Positions 52,901 through 64,000 of a stretch of 64,000 nt of DNA are shown in pieces. The position numbers and the translations under genes were made by a program. How positions within the stretch are numbered: the stretch's first letter is position 1; every line of letters starts with the position of its first letter. Under the pieces are notes generated by a model. That model saw only the letters and a program-made list of their open reading frames with translations, ran no database searches and was not told the DNA's origin. Origin of the DNA: Scleropages formosus (Eukaryota > Chordata > Actinopteri > Osteoglossiformes > Osteoglossidae). The stretch lies in NCBI RefSeq assembly GCF_900964775.1, contig NC_041815.1, positions 22,903,779 through 22,967,778 on the forward strand, read 5' to 3'.

Positions 52901-55900
52901 ATTTATTTCAATCATCATATGCTAAATGTAGTATTTATTTTATTTGGTAAAATTAAAGATGCAGTATTACATATTTATATTATGCAACTAGCACACTGAC
53001 CCAAAATAAATTTTCAGTTCGATTCATACACTTTATGATGTGACTATTCTCATGATACATCTGGAGATCAGGACCCTTTCTGAGGTTAAGTTCATTGTTC
53101 ATTGAACTCAAACTTCCGTTTTTTAGCTCTTATGCAGCCAGCTGGTGGACTTACATGCCATCTTCAAGAGTGTCAGCAACCAGGCAAACTCACCAGAGCT
53201 CTGTCACGGACATTGTTCCTGGAGTTGAGGGTTCCTCCTGTGGCGATCGTGGTCTCGTACAGCGTGTACCCATAGGACTGGCCGCTGCCGTCGTTTATGG
53301 GGAGGTTCTCCATATTGACAGGACTTTCAGACTGGTGAGGCTTAAGGAGGATGCAAAGCAGCTATTCAGTCATAACCGTTAACTTCACAGCTCAGTTTCC
53401 ACAGGGAAGGCAGTCAGCCAGGGACCTTCTATAAAACCACTTGCGCAAAAAAAAAAAAAAACCACGGTTCTCATTTTCCTGACCTCTGTGAACTGCAGCG
53501 TCTCCCACAGTGGCAAGTGCTGGTTAATAGCAACTGCTTCATATACTTTCTTTGGCTGAAGAGCTGGTATCTCAGGTAAGTTTTCACCTGACACTGAAAA
53601 AGTGTAAGATGACAATATAACACTGCAGAAAAACATTCATGGCGTCAAATCATCATACCTGGGTTTGCTTTGTCAAATTTGCAAAATTATTTTAAAAAAA
53701 AAAAAAAAAAAAAAAGCATAAGGTACTGTGTAACGTAGACTGCATGTTTCATGTCAACTCCATTTTTTCATTTAGCTGGTACTTTTCTCCCAAGTGACTT
53801 ACAGTGTTAAGCTACATGCAATTATTTACCCATTTATACTAGAGCAATTCAAGGTACCTTGACGACACGTACAATAGCAGCGGGTGGGTTTTGAACCTGC
53901 AATCTCCAAGTCCAAAGACAGCAGATCTAATCACTTACCTGCTGCCCAAAAGGGGAAAACGCCAAGAGGTTAAGAACTAAAACAAAACACTGTTTAAAAA
54001 CATTAATGTGAGAGTGTTCTCAGATGCTCATATTAAGCTCCTGCTCATGTCCACTCTGCCTGCCACACAACTCTGTGAAAACATTTTTTTTTTCTACTGA
54101 AGTCACCAAATTTTTATTTCAAAGCATGGAACTTACTTTGGTAACTACTGAACAAACTTCTAAGAAGATGGTACTTTTTGGTGTAGTCCCCAGCTTCTGA
54201 CAGGGGTGCATCATAATCTGGAAAAGAAGCAGAAAATTTTATTTCCAAGGCTGGGGAAAAAGGTGTCGATATTACAGTCGAGGAACGTGATGTATACTCC
54301 TGTAATCTACATTAACTTTTTAGCATTTACATAATTTTTTACTTTACAAGCTGATTTTTTTTGAGTGGATCTATTATTATGTCGTCACAGAGAAGAGGAT
54401 AAAAATGCATCCGTATAATACTCACCATAGCTAGTGATCTGTGGTTTATAGGTCCCATAGTCCACTGCTCCATTCATGAATCCAAAATTGGTTCCACCAT
54501 GGAACATGTAAATATTGATAGACATGCCCTGTTTCAGAACCTCCCTGACCACAGAAACCATATCTGAGAAAGAAAAGAAAAATTACTGTCAGAAACAGAC
54601 GCCGAATATGGCTTTACATTTACTGTAATTTTAACAGAACATTCAGTTTGTACAGTTATCATACAGAATGTTTTGAACTGAAGTGTTATTACTTGGTTCA
54701 TAAGTAACATATACTTGTGTCATTTCACGGAAGGTCCAAATGGTGTGCCAGTCTTAAATGGAATGTACTGATGTGAATGGACACGGTGGTGTAGGAGGTA
54801 GCAGTGTTTGGTGTAGGCTTGAATTCAGCTCAGTCTGTGCAGTTGCATATTCTCCCCATTTCTGCGTACTTTTCCTCCATGTTCTCTGGTTTCCCCCCAC
54901 AGCCCAAAGACAGCAGGTCAGATGAATGTGACACTTTAAATTGCCTGCTCTGTGTATGTATGTGGCAAGTCAGCGATGAAGTAGCGTCCCGTACAGGGTG
55001 TAATGCCCCAATGATTCCGGGATAGGCTCTGGACTACATTGACCCTAACCAGGACAAGTGGGTTGGCTTGTGGAGTGATATGAATGGCTATTTTATACTG
55101 AAATGTGAAACATGTATAGCTTTGTTTTCTGTGTCTTTTCTTTGTTAACAAATAGTAATGACACCAAAACCCATGTGCTCTGTGGGCAATCTGAAAGAAA
55201 CTTACCCTCAGCACTGAAGGTATGATGGTCCTCTCCCCAGACATCAAACCACCCAGACCAGTACTCCATCACCAGTTTGGCCCTCTGGGGCTGCAACAGC
55301 AATACATACTGACAAAGTGTTTCTGTCACTTGTCACAGAGATTTAACTAAACTGTCAAAAACTCTTATACTGTATTCGAGATCCTCCCCCATTCCCCCTT
55401 TAGCCAAAAGAGTCAGTGTCAAGGATCTTCCTTGTACCCCTGTGACTAGTGGATCCCAAGAACAGCTTTGTTTTAGCCTCTGATTTTTATAATATTATTA
55501 TAAAGGACATCAAAGGACACCAATCAAAGAATAATCCTTTAAAATGATTTTAGTTTGCAAACCAAGATGGGTGATTTTTATGTATTTTATAACTGTTGCA
55601 ATAATTGGTCGTGTAAATGGTCTAGAGGAAATAGGGGAATGAAAGAGTGACACTTGCCTGCAGGTGATCCAGATGTTTTATCATTCCAGATGTAAGTTTT
55701 TGAAAGTTGATGGTTCTCAGAGCTTCGGCCAAGCAGAGGAAGTATATTATGAGCAACCAGAATTTCTTGCAGCATTTAACTTAGAAGAACTCTGTAAAGG
55801 GTCAGTGTTTTTCAAAGTCCTAGAAAACACGGTTACAGACCAACCACAATAATACCTCCATTAACACCTCCACTCTGGAAGCCTTCTCGGTTGTCTGAAG

Positions 55901-58873
55901 TTAACAGAAGTTCACAAATTCCCCTGGACTCCAGTGCCTGTGAGCCAAGAGAAAATGTTGTGTGTAAAATTTCACAGGATCCCAGGAAATTTATAATATT
56001 CCTTTTAGTCTTCCAGCTTAATGCTTCATTGGATGATGTAACATTTTTGTATAAAACCACTACCTGCCCAGTTCCACCCCACATCCCTGCAGGTATCCAG
56101 CTCAGTTTAGGTGTTGTTGTGGGAAACAAGGGGGAGTGGACTGGAGCCCTGTCACCCACGCAAGCAAACATGAGCCAGTATGAGTTCCCTAGGCCTCCTG
56201 GCCATAGGGGAAAATAAACTGACACTGTATGTTTGAACAAAATGGGGAGAGATTCAGTTGCTCTGTGTCTCTGTAAATGTGTATCTTCATTACTGATAAG
56301 AAAATTGCAGGGTTCTTTGCACGAAAGGTATGAAATTTATGAGCTTTTTACAACTTGACAGTCACTGATAGCATATTACAAGATGGTAAAGTTAAGAGCT
56401 ATGCTGGCAATGTTCTACATCTTGCCAAATCTTCTCATGAACAACTGAAATTCTGAGCAAACCAAGATCTTATCAGTAACAGTAATGAAACCACACTGCC
56501 AAACTGCTTACATTTTTTATGAAAGACATATATTGATCATCCTTTGCATAACTTCCATATTCATTCTCCACTTGAACAGCAATTATGGGACCTCCCCTGC
56601 TGAACTGAAACAAAAGCACAACACAACAGAATCAGCAAACTCACCATGACAGCCTTTAGAATTCAGCTCTTTGCCCACCTGCAACCTTTCTCTAGAACTG
56701 ATAACAGATCAGTGAAGGTACAGTGATATTTCGTTAGCTACACTTTCATCCCTCGCAGAGCAGGGTGAATTAATTCCATGAAATGTGCCAATTAAGAAAA
56801 TTCTCCACCTGGAGGAATTGAATTACTATTATTTCTTAAAGGGGGAAAAAGGTTCCTCCATTAAAAAAAACTGCGTTACGTGAAACTTACTAAAATACAC
56901 ACATTTCATGAACCACTTCTCCCATTTGGGGTTGCGGGGAGCAGAGCCTAAACTGGCAACACAGGGCATAAGGCTGGAGGGGGAGTGGACACACCCAGGA
57001 CAGGACGCCAGTCTGTCGCAAGGCACAGCAAGCGGGACTCGAACCCCAGACCCACTGGAGAGCAGGACCCGGTCCAACCCACTGCGCCACCACGCCCCCC
57101 CGTCTTACTAAAATACTAGAACAAAAAGTATTTTTTTTTAATAAAATCAATGTATTTTACAATTGTAACAAAACTATTATTTTTAGCTTATCTTTCAATG
57201 ATATATATATTTTTTTTTGTTTATTTTTCAGTCTTTGTATCCTTTTCCAGCATTTTGCACTTTCTTCTCAGACATTTCGATTTGAGTCATGGATGTTTTT
57301 TATTGTATGGGAACCCATTATATAAGGGAGGAAGGTTATCCTATCAACAAAGGCACTGGATCATTCAAGTAGATGACCACAGTTTCATAATCACTACTCT
57401 TGGTTCTATTTTTAAAATTAATGGTAATTTATTCACATTGCCTTAAACTGAATTTATTACATTTAATATGGAGGAGATTTTCATAATTACCAGTAACAAA
57501 TACATTTACCAACTGAAAAATCACACACAAGCGAAAGATGTCCACAGCTTTCACCTGTACTGGTACAAGTCTGGGGACGAGTTCATCGAAGTAGGAGTTC
57601 ACCGCCTCTGTGAAACCTGCGTAGGTTGTTCTCAGCGTCATGTTTCGGTCACGCAGAAGCCAGCTGGCAAGAAATTAAATTAAGTCAACTTTTTCAGCAT
57701 ATATGCAGTGAAATCTATCCAAGGCGCAGCTCCCTGGTAATCTGATGTGGCACAGTAACAGTGATCACTTAAACATAAAGTGGTGCACTTGAGGAACAGA
57801 GCAGGCTTTAGGTTTGTGATCTGTGGGCCAACTGCACTGGGACCTTTGGAGCAATAAATAAATTAATTTGGAAAAAAATATTATGCAAATAGTGGGATTG
57901 AAAATCACCTGGGCAGGCCTCCTAGGTCCCACTCAGCACAGATGTAGGGTCCCGGACGCAGGATCACCCAGAGTCCCACCTGCGCTGCCTCATTGATGAA
58001 CGTCCTGAGGGATCAGAGTGAATAAATCACACCGATGGCACCGTTACCCCAGAGAGATCTCACCAGCTGTCTCGGAGATTCAAATTACGTCGGTTCAACG
58101 CTCTCATCATTTACGGGACACGGTTTACCTGGGAAACTGTGAAAGAGCTGGAGGACGCCAGCTCCTTCCTCACTAACTTTGGCAAACACAAAGACAGCGG
58201 CTAATGTGTTTCACGCCAGAAGGGGTGTGATCTCATTTTTTTTTTCCCTTCTTAATAGATCAGATACATTACACATTCCTTGCATTCAAAGTGCTGCTCT
58301 CCTCAGCAAAGAAACTACAGCTGATTATCACAGAACCATACACAAGACAACATTACAGCATGGCTCATCTGCCTGTTAATTGACTACTTCATGTGTGGAT
58401 TTCCCTAGAAGACTCCAGAAAGTAGTAAAGAAATCCTCTCTGGTGAACACATTATGAGAGGGAGGCGGATGAGATACAGCCATCCTGATGCAGCTATGTA
58501 CGTAGTTCTCACAGGAGGTCCAGCTGCCCTCGGAAATTGAAGACTCCTCTCTCCGGTTCATGCAGATTCCAGGGCACATACCTGGAAAGCAAAGCAATAA
58601 CAGTAGCAGTGATATCCAGGGCATAACATTACAGTCCAGAGGGATAGCAGACTCTCGGCATCACAGCAGTTCAACGGATGCCCCCAAAACCTACGTGGTG
58701 ATGGTGTTGAGCCCGCAGGCTTTCATCTTCAGCATGCGGTCATTCCAGTAGGCCCTCGGCACACGGAAGTAGTGCATGGAGCCCCCCAGGATGCGGATCG
58801 GCTTCCCATCCAGAGTGAACTGGGACGAGTCAGCGTTCAGCCCACATCTCCTGCTCATTCCGCTTTTTTCCAT
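49926..58873 (-). CDS. Beta-galactosidase-1-like protein (GLB1L2/GLB1L3 type, GH35)
   Basis: A glycoside hydrolase family 35 enzyme. Eighteen coding exons: 58695-58873, 58513-58581, 57909-58004, 57555-57663, 56512-56604, 55856-55937, 55658-55722, 55206-55290, 54426-54563, 54137-54217, 53484-53593, 53194-53331, 52736-52807, 52275-52353, 51843-51930, 51085-51196, 50786-50902 and 49926-50012; 599 residues, all phases consistent. Blocks: [61 protein letters not shown] (acid/base Glu), [14 protein letters not shown] (nucleophile Glu), [32 protein letters not shown] and [19 protein letters not shown]. Both catalytic Glu are kept. The intron after exon 55658-55722 starts with GC. The start MEKSGMSRR lacks the signal anchor of human GLB1L2 (636 aa), and no ATG in the preceding exon joins in frame. 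It resembles GLB1L2 and GLB1L3 about equally, so no symbol is given. Confidence 0.93.
53760..53948 (-). repeat. Family B SINE
   Basis: TTCATTTAGCTGGTACTTTT to CTAATCACTTACCTGCTGCC, in an intron of the GLB1L-type gene. Confidence 0.75.
54780..55065 (+). repeat. Family C repeat
   Basis: CAGCTCAGTCTGTGCAG, CATATTCTCCCCATTTCTGC, CCCCCACAGCCCAAAGACAG and GATTCCGGGATAGGCTCTGG, in an intron of the GLB1L-type gene. Confidence 0.7.
56893..57103 (-). repeat. Family A SINE
   Basis: Full-length minus-strand copy in an intron of the GLB1L-type gene. Confidence 0.85.
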
Positions 58874-59930
58874 TTCCTACAAAAAGCGAAACAGATCTGA
58901 GCTATAAAACAAAAGCACAAGTCCCAGCAAATAAACAATCCATGTTCAGCATAAACAATAATTCACGAAATAATCAGGCTCAATCAGTTTTTCAAAAATA
59001 TGTCAACTAATTGGGGCGGGCGCGCGCCTAATTACAGGCACACAGATTATTATGGGATTGAGAAGAAATCCAGTGCTACAACTCAGACAGCGTAGCGCCC
59101 TCTTCTGGTGGGTTTTGTCAAAGCAGCAAAATTGATCTGTAATCTGTTTAAACGGGTTTATGTTCCAATGCCTTTACAACGAAAGATGTGTCTTTTTTTT
59201 TTAATTACGGAATACAATTTTACAAACATGTGTTGAACTACGAAGTTTGCGTTACAAGGAGTTTTATGAGAAAGAGGTAAATAAACACTGAAGCGCATAA
59301 GACTCGCTGGGCGGTTGGTAACATGATTATATTCTAACTCGTTTTCTAGATTAAAGAAAGAATTAATGTTGACTTTGTCTGACTTTTTTGTTGTCATTTA
59401 TTCAGGCGACTCGTTCTTTTTGCACTGTCGTCCGTTATATTATCTGTAAAGTTTGAACAGTAAAAGTTTTCCGTGGGGCGGAAAAACCAACAACAATGTC
59501 GGAATGTATACACAGACCACACCCTCCATTGTTACAAAGAAACAACACCGAGGCTAATCATTATTTTTAAAAAAAAAAAAAAAAAAAGAAATATGACACT
59601 ACAAAACTACACATCTGTATTCGAAAACAGCAAGTATAAAATAACTTGTACAGGCTCTGAATCAGCGGGAACCTAACTGCATTTCGGCTTCCTAATACTT
59701 AATCATTTTTGTACTACTAAAACGAAACCTTTACGACTGAAAACAAGTCAATTCTGGCATATCGTACATAAACTTCTGTCACGCGCGTCACTTAGTGCGA
59801 TCGAGTCGATGGCAGATTGATTGAGCTCAGCCAGCAGGCAAAAGCAATCGATCACCGACCCGTTTGTGTCCGGCAGAAGCGGAACGTTCGGTTTCATCGC
59901 GGCGAGTAAAATGTATTAAACGTAACTTAC

Positions 59931-60150
59931 TCTGGCCGCAGGAAACTCGTATGTGAGCAGCTCCGCCGGACGTCGGAGTAGCGTTACCAGTATAATGTTC
60001 GATCGATACCCGCCTCTGTAGGAGAGGGTCAGAGAATGGACTCTGAAGATAAATAAAGTCAATTGCCGCAAAACCTGGCTTCAGAGTGTCCGAGTACTGT
60101 AATGATGACGTATTATGGTGGAGACCGAGATGTTGCCCCCCCCCCCCCTC
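59931..60150 (-). other. Probable non-coding exon 1 and promoter of the minus-strand GLB1L-type gene
   Basis: A strong minus-strand donor GTAAGT lies at 59925-59930. The frame that would run into the coding exon is open for some 60 codons but has no ATG, so I take this exon as untranslated. Upstream are a run of C (60136-60148) and alternating GC (about 60155-60166). Confidence 0.45.
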
Positions 60151-62180
60151 TCTCCCGCGCGCGCGCAGGCTGATATAGTTGGCCGTGTACACATCTTGTG
60201 CCTCGCACGTTTTGGAGTTTAATGTTGTTTATTTTATCGTGAAGACAGCTGTGTGAAATATAAGTCATCCATAGTTGCCTACAAGATATTAAAAGAAGAG
60301 CTTCCATTTTTCCGTGTTCCTCGGTTTATACACCTTTTCTACTCCACGTGAGGATCTGGGCTAACTCATGATAGCCAGATCGTTACACACACACACTGAC
60401 ACAGTACCCATAATTTTACCACATTTAATCGTGCCAAAACTGTGCATGTTCAGTACGGTCCTTTCTCTTCACAGAAATATCGTTGATATGACCATCATTG
60501 TGTATGAAGTGTATAGTGCAATGAGATCACGGGTTGTACATGAATAAGTGAGTTTCTAAGGGTGCGTTTCTGCTTATTATCCTGGTTAATTATAAGCCTG
60601 TCTCCCCTAAAATACTTTGACTGGCTTGGCAGCTTTTGGAACCTGGTAGAGAATGTAAAATCTGGGAAAAGGTGATTTCACCAGACAAATAAGAGCAACT
60701 GAAGTCCTAATCAGACATTTAGTAAAGAGTCTTGGTTAAAAACTGGAGGGAAGAAACAAAAAAAAAAAACAGGGAACCGTAGACACGATGCACCGTAAAC
60801 CTGCTTTTATGATGAGTCATAGGAAAAGGAAAGTCGTGTAAAAAGTCTCCGGAAAATCCCTGAGAAGCGACCTTACAAATATATGATACTCCGGAGAGAC
60901 TGAACTCTTTGTTCTCCACCTTTACGTGACCAGCCCACATCGATCCAGCAGGTTAAACCATGCAAAAAAAAAATCCATATTACACTTTCACAGAACAGGA
61001 AAGACAATGTTTCTGTTCCATTGAGTCTTGTCAAACACACAAATAGCCGGCGGCACCGCAAGACCTGTCAAAACAGGCCGAGGCAACCTCACCCAACGCG
61101 GCGAGACTCACTGGGCAACAGGTTGGAATACCTTGAGACGTACAATTTGTACACCTGCCCCAGCTGATGGGATTCCTGCATGAGTGTCCATGAGCGATGT
61201 CCATGAAGAATGTCCATTACCTGGCTTAGGCCAGTCAAAGGCAACCGTTTAACTTGCAGAGATCCGCGCAGGTTGAACTCATTGAGCTCCTTTTTCCAAG
61301 CGGTTTGTGGTGTAAAGAGAGCTGGTAAAGGGGAAGTTTTACAGTACTGGTGTCCAGACCCATTGGCCATTATACCAAGGGACAATGCACAGTGGACATG
61401 CACAGAAAAGGTGGAGTACTGAGTCAGCTGTGCTGCCGCGTATGCCGTGTCTGACCATTGTGATGGCTTAAAGGTATGAATATAATAAAACAGTGGTGAC
61501 ACAGTTTCATACAGTTAAAAGCAAAATGTTTTCCGCAGCAACACCCCAGCAGTCTAAGCCCTTAATATTTAACGGATAACTCCAGTTCATAACAAACAAT
61601 TTATGGCTGACAGCATTCAGTGAACAGAAATCCACCCTCGTAATGTAACTGAGAAATTGAGAATTATACATTTATAAAAAAATAAATTCCCTTTGCAAAA
61701 CAGCTATCTGAACACACATCCCATTATTCATAATGGTTGATATTTGCAAACCTTAAATTTGCGTACATTCCCGTACATGGATATACAGTATATAGTGATT
61801 GCTATGCAATGGACTGGTACAACTGCTTTATGCCATGTGCTTCTTTAATGGCATAAATCACGTATATATTGGACGGAACACATATATATATATATATATA
61901 TAATCTACTGTATGTTGTGCAGCATGTATATATACTATATACAGCTTTTACACTGATTTGTATATGAATTTATATTTTTAAACTTTGTATGTTTTTATAG
62001 GTATAAAGATTTTACACACACAGACATACACACTGGCTGGTATGGTGCATATTAAGTATAGTATCATTTACTGTATGTTGTACAGCGTATATATACTATA
62101 TACAGCTTTTACACTGATTTGTATATGAATTTAACTTTTTAAACTATGTAGGTTTACACACACACAGACTCGGGAGTTTG
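60150..62180. other. Region between the two divergent GLB1L-type genes
   Basis: About 2 kb with no recognised gene. It contains an open frame of 137 codons on the minus strand (61089-61502) that I do not recognise, a TA microsatellite and a 161-bp-period tandem duplication from 61903. Confidence 0.5.
61903..62180 (+). repeat. Imperfect tandem duplication, period about 161 bp
   Basis: TACTGTATGTTGTGCAGC... and TATATACTATATACAGCTTT, CACTGATTTGTATATGAATT recur 161 bp later (61951 and 62112). A TA run (61880-61902) precedes the first copy. Confidence 0.8.
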
Positions 62181-62448
62181 TCCTAGGCTTAGTCACACGT
62201 AGTGGCCGATGCTGCACTGACGCCGCGGCGGCGGCGGCCGCACACACCTGGCGAGCGCCACTGGGGGACAGGGGTGGCGGCGGGGGGGGCGGTGTAGGCG
62301 TTGCCGCACGCGCTCCCGGGTGTGACTCTTCCGCAGTCCCGTTCACTTACTTTATTGCCCTGGCTTGAAACGCGAGTGTCCCGCGCGCACGCGAGCCTGT
62401 ACGCGCGGTGCGTGACTGGACGGCAGCGATCGGGAGGAGAGCCCCATC
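62180..62448 (+). promoter_or_regulatory. CpG-rich promoter of the plus-strand GLB1L-type gene
   Basis: GC and CpG content rise sharply from about 62180 and stay high past exon 1 to about 62740. There are GGC repeats near 62225 and GGCGC repeats near 62680-62710. The transcription start is not defined. Confidence 0.5.
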
Positions 62449-63737
62449 ATGCTTGTTTCCAGGGTAAAGAATCATGCCATCAGACAGCATCGCGTCCTCC
62501 TCAGCCTCGTGGTGCTGGGCTTCCTCATCTGGCGGAGCAGCAGCAGGTGGGTTGTTGGGTCGGTCAGTCGGGACACTGCTTCAGCTCCTGCCCTTTGCTC
62601 CGCAGCGCAGCTTGTAATTACTTCCCCGCTTTAAACTTGCGGCGTGCGCACCCACTTGCACGCGCTCGGGTCCGTAGTCCGGCGCGGCGCGGCGCGGCGC
62701 GGCGGCGCAGCCACTAGCGCTGGTGCCTCGCGGCTGAACACAGCAGCATGTACAGATATGCCGTGAGAGAGATTACAAATCACCAAAGCTACTCTTGTAC
62801 AATAAAATAAGCCATCACTTATTTATAAGGGCTTTTAGTTTTTATACACTTCATTACACTTATTTACTATTCCTCCAACTGTATCTATAACTGTACATAT
62901 TTTTATCTTCTATTTTTCCACTTGTGTTATATTTTTTATATTGCAAGTATTTTAAGACCTGTATTCTGCTGCTGTGTAACATAATAATTTCCCTTGTGGG
63001 ATCAATAAGTCTATCTATCTATCTATCTATTACAATATATCTAGTCCCAGGTTCTTTTCTGTTGCGCAGAGGATTTTGGCCGCACTCCATGAACAGTAAA
63101 GGTTTTCCGTGGGGCGGCACGGACATCTTCCTGCTTCTTTGTTTCATTGACACAATGAAAAGGTGTACAAAAAAATGTAGCTGAAGTTTTTTAGATGAAC
63201 ATCTTTAAAATGGTTTATCCTTTTATACAGCAGGATGTTCTTCTCCTATCAATTTAGGCTGAGTACTTTGGTCAGGGACACTGCAGCGGGAGTGGGCTCA
63301 GGGCAGCATCCCTAATTACAACACTGCCTCCCCACCCCCACCCATCAGGTTTTGGTTTTTCAGAGTTCGGGTGACAGACATGCCTGCTGTGAGGGTGGAA
63401 GGGCTGAACGCGAACTCGTCCCGGTTCACTCTGAACGGTGAGCCGATCCGCATCCTGGGGGGCTCCATGCACTACTTCCGTGTGCCGAGGGCCTACTGGA
63501 GTGACCGCATGGTGAAGATGAAAGCCTGCGGGCTCAACACCGTCACCACGTAGGTTCAAGAGGTGTCCGTCGTGCCACTGTGGTGCAAACAGTGCGCGTT
63601 TACTGCAGCGTGTGTACGTTTACACCATAGACGCATGCCAACGATGCCCTCGCTGCTTCACCTTTCAGGTATGTCCCATGGAATCTGCATGAACCAGAAA
63701 GGGGAGCCTTCAAATTCCACGGTCAGCTGGAATTAGA
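62449..63737 (+). CDS. Second beta-galactosidase-1-like protein, 5' part (runs out of window)
   Basis: First three coding exons of a GH35 paralogue: 62449-62546, 63364-63549 and 63669-63737, with GT-AG borders and matching phases. Exon 1 encodes [15 protein letters not shown] followed by the hydrophobic [13 protein letters not shown], a typical signal anchor as in human GLB1L2. Exon 2 encodes [20 protein letters not shown] and [15 protein letters not shown]. Exon 3 encodes [18 protein letters not shown]. Exons 2 and 3 match the minus-strand gene; exon 3 has the same size (69 nt) in both. The catalytic Glu exons lie beyond 64000. The start is the first ATG in the CpG-rich region that opens the frame. 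The two genes point away from each other with coding starts 3.6 kb apart. Confidence 0.9.
63010..63030 (+). repeat. CTAT microsatellite
   Basis: Five units in intron 1 of the plus-strand GLB1L-type gene. Confidence 0.9.
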
Positions 63738-64000
63738 GTGAGAACGTTCTTTCCATATTCGTTTGCACTGTTTGTTTAATTTGACTTTTAGGACAGCAGA
63801 TTAACAGTTTCCACCAGTCCCCTCTTTCCTTGGCAGGTTTGAATGAAAATGTTTATTGTTTTATTTAGAAAAAATATAACACATTATCAACAAGCAGCTG
63901 TAAATTACATATGGGGCACAGCAAAAAAAGGGAAAAACTAAATAAACGCAGGATTTGATTTTATTGTGGCCTGAATTGTAGATGATTATAGACATTTTTA

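Noticed and set aside
62131-62717. Frames with Ala and Pro runs in the CpG-rich promoter
   Set aside because: They are explained by GGC and GGCGC repeats; the supported start in this region is the ATG at 62449.

Overview
The window is vertebrate nuclear DNA, almost certainly from a ray-finned fish. Protein exons match human orthologues closely but are split by many introns, and the introns carry teleost-type tRNA-derived SINEs, an L2-type LINE tail, a Tigger-type transposon remnant and many CA/GT microsatellites. The most frequent SINE (family A here) reminds me of bonytongue (Osteoglossomorpha) genomes, but that placement is a weak inference. Exon boundaries below were read by hand from splice consensus, reading phase and remembered human protein sequences.

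Layout: SRPRA (+, 3' three quarters, 1-7230) runs tail-to-tail into FAM118B (-, coding 10925-16530, first exon about 18.9 kb). Four further minus-strand genes follow: STT3A (20813-26856), EI24 (30944-36729), ILVBL (40371-48130) and a GLB1L2/3-type beta-galactosidase-like gene (49926-58873). A second beta-galactosidase-like paralogue starts on the plus strand at 62449 and leaves the window. Summed coding lengths are 705 aa for STT3A and 340 aa for EI24, both equal to the human proteins as I remember them; FAM118B sums to 333 aa, ILVBL to about 627 aa and the minus-strand GLB1L-type gene to 599 aa.

Function: SRPRA (SRP receptor GTPase) and STT3A (catalytic subunit of the translocon-linked oligosaccharyltransferase) act one after the other on nascent secretory proteins. 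EI24 and ILVBL are also ER-membrane proteins. FAM118B is a SIR2-like nuclear protein. The two GLB1L-type genes are GH35 glycosidase relatives arranged head to head.

I found no CRISPR array, operon, phage or prokaryote-like system. The best leads are regulatory and structural: a three-copy, about 51-bp-period NRF1-like plus ZNF143-like array just upstream of EI24; an about 82-bp tandem array in the FAM118B promoter; a cluster of seven TGTTCT hexamers in FAM118B intron 1; an ILVBL exon whose reading frame appears shifted next to two alternative splice donors; a GC-AG intron and a missing N-terminal anchor in the minus-strand GLB1L-type gene; and a SINE family that shares its 3' tail with an L2-type LINE.
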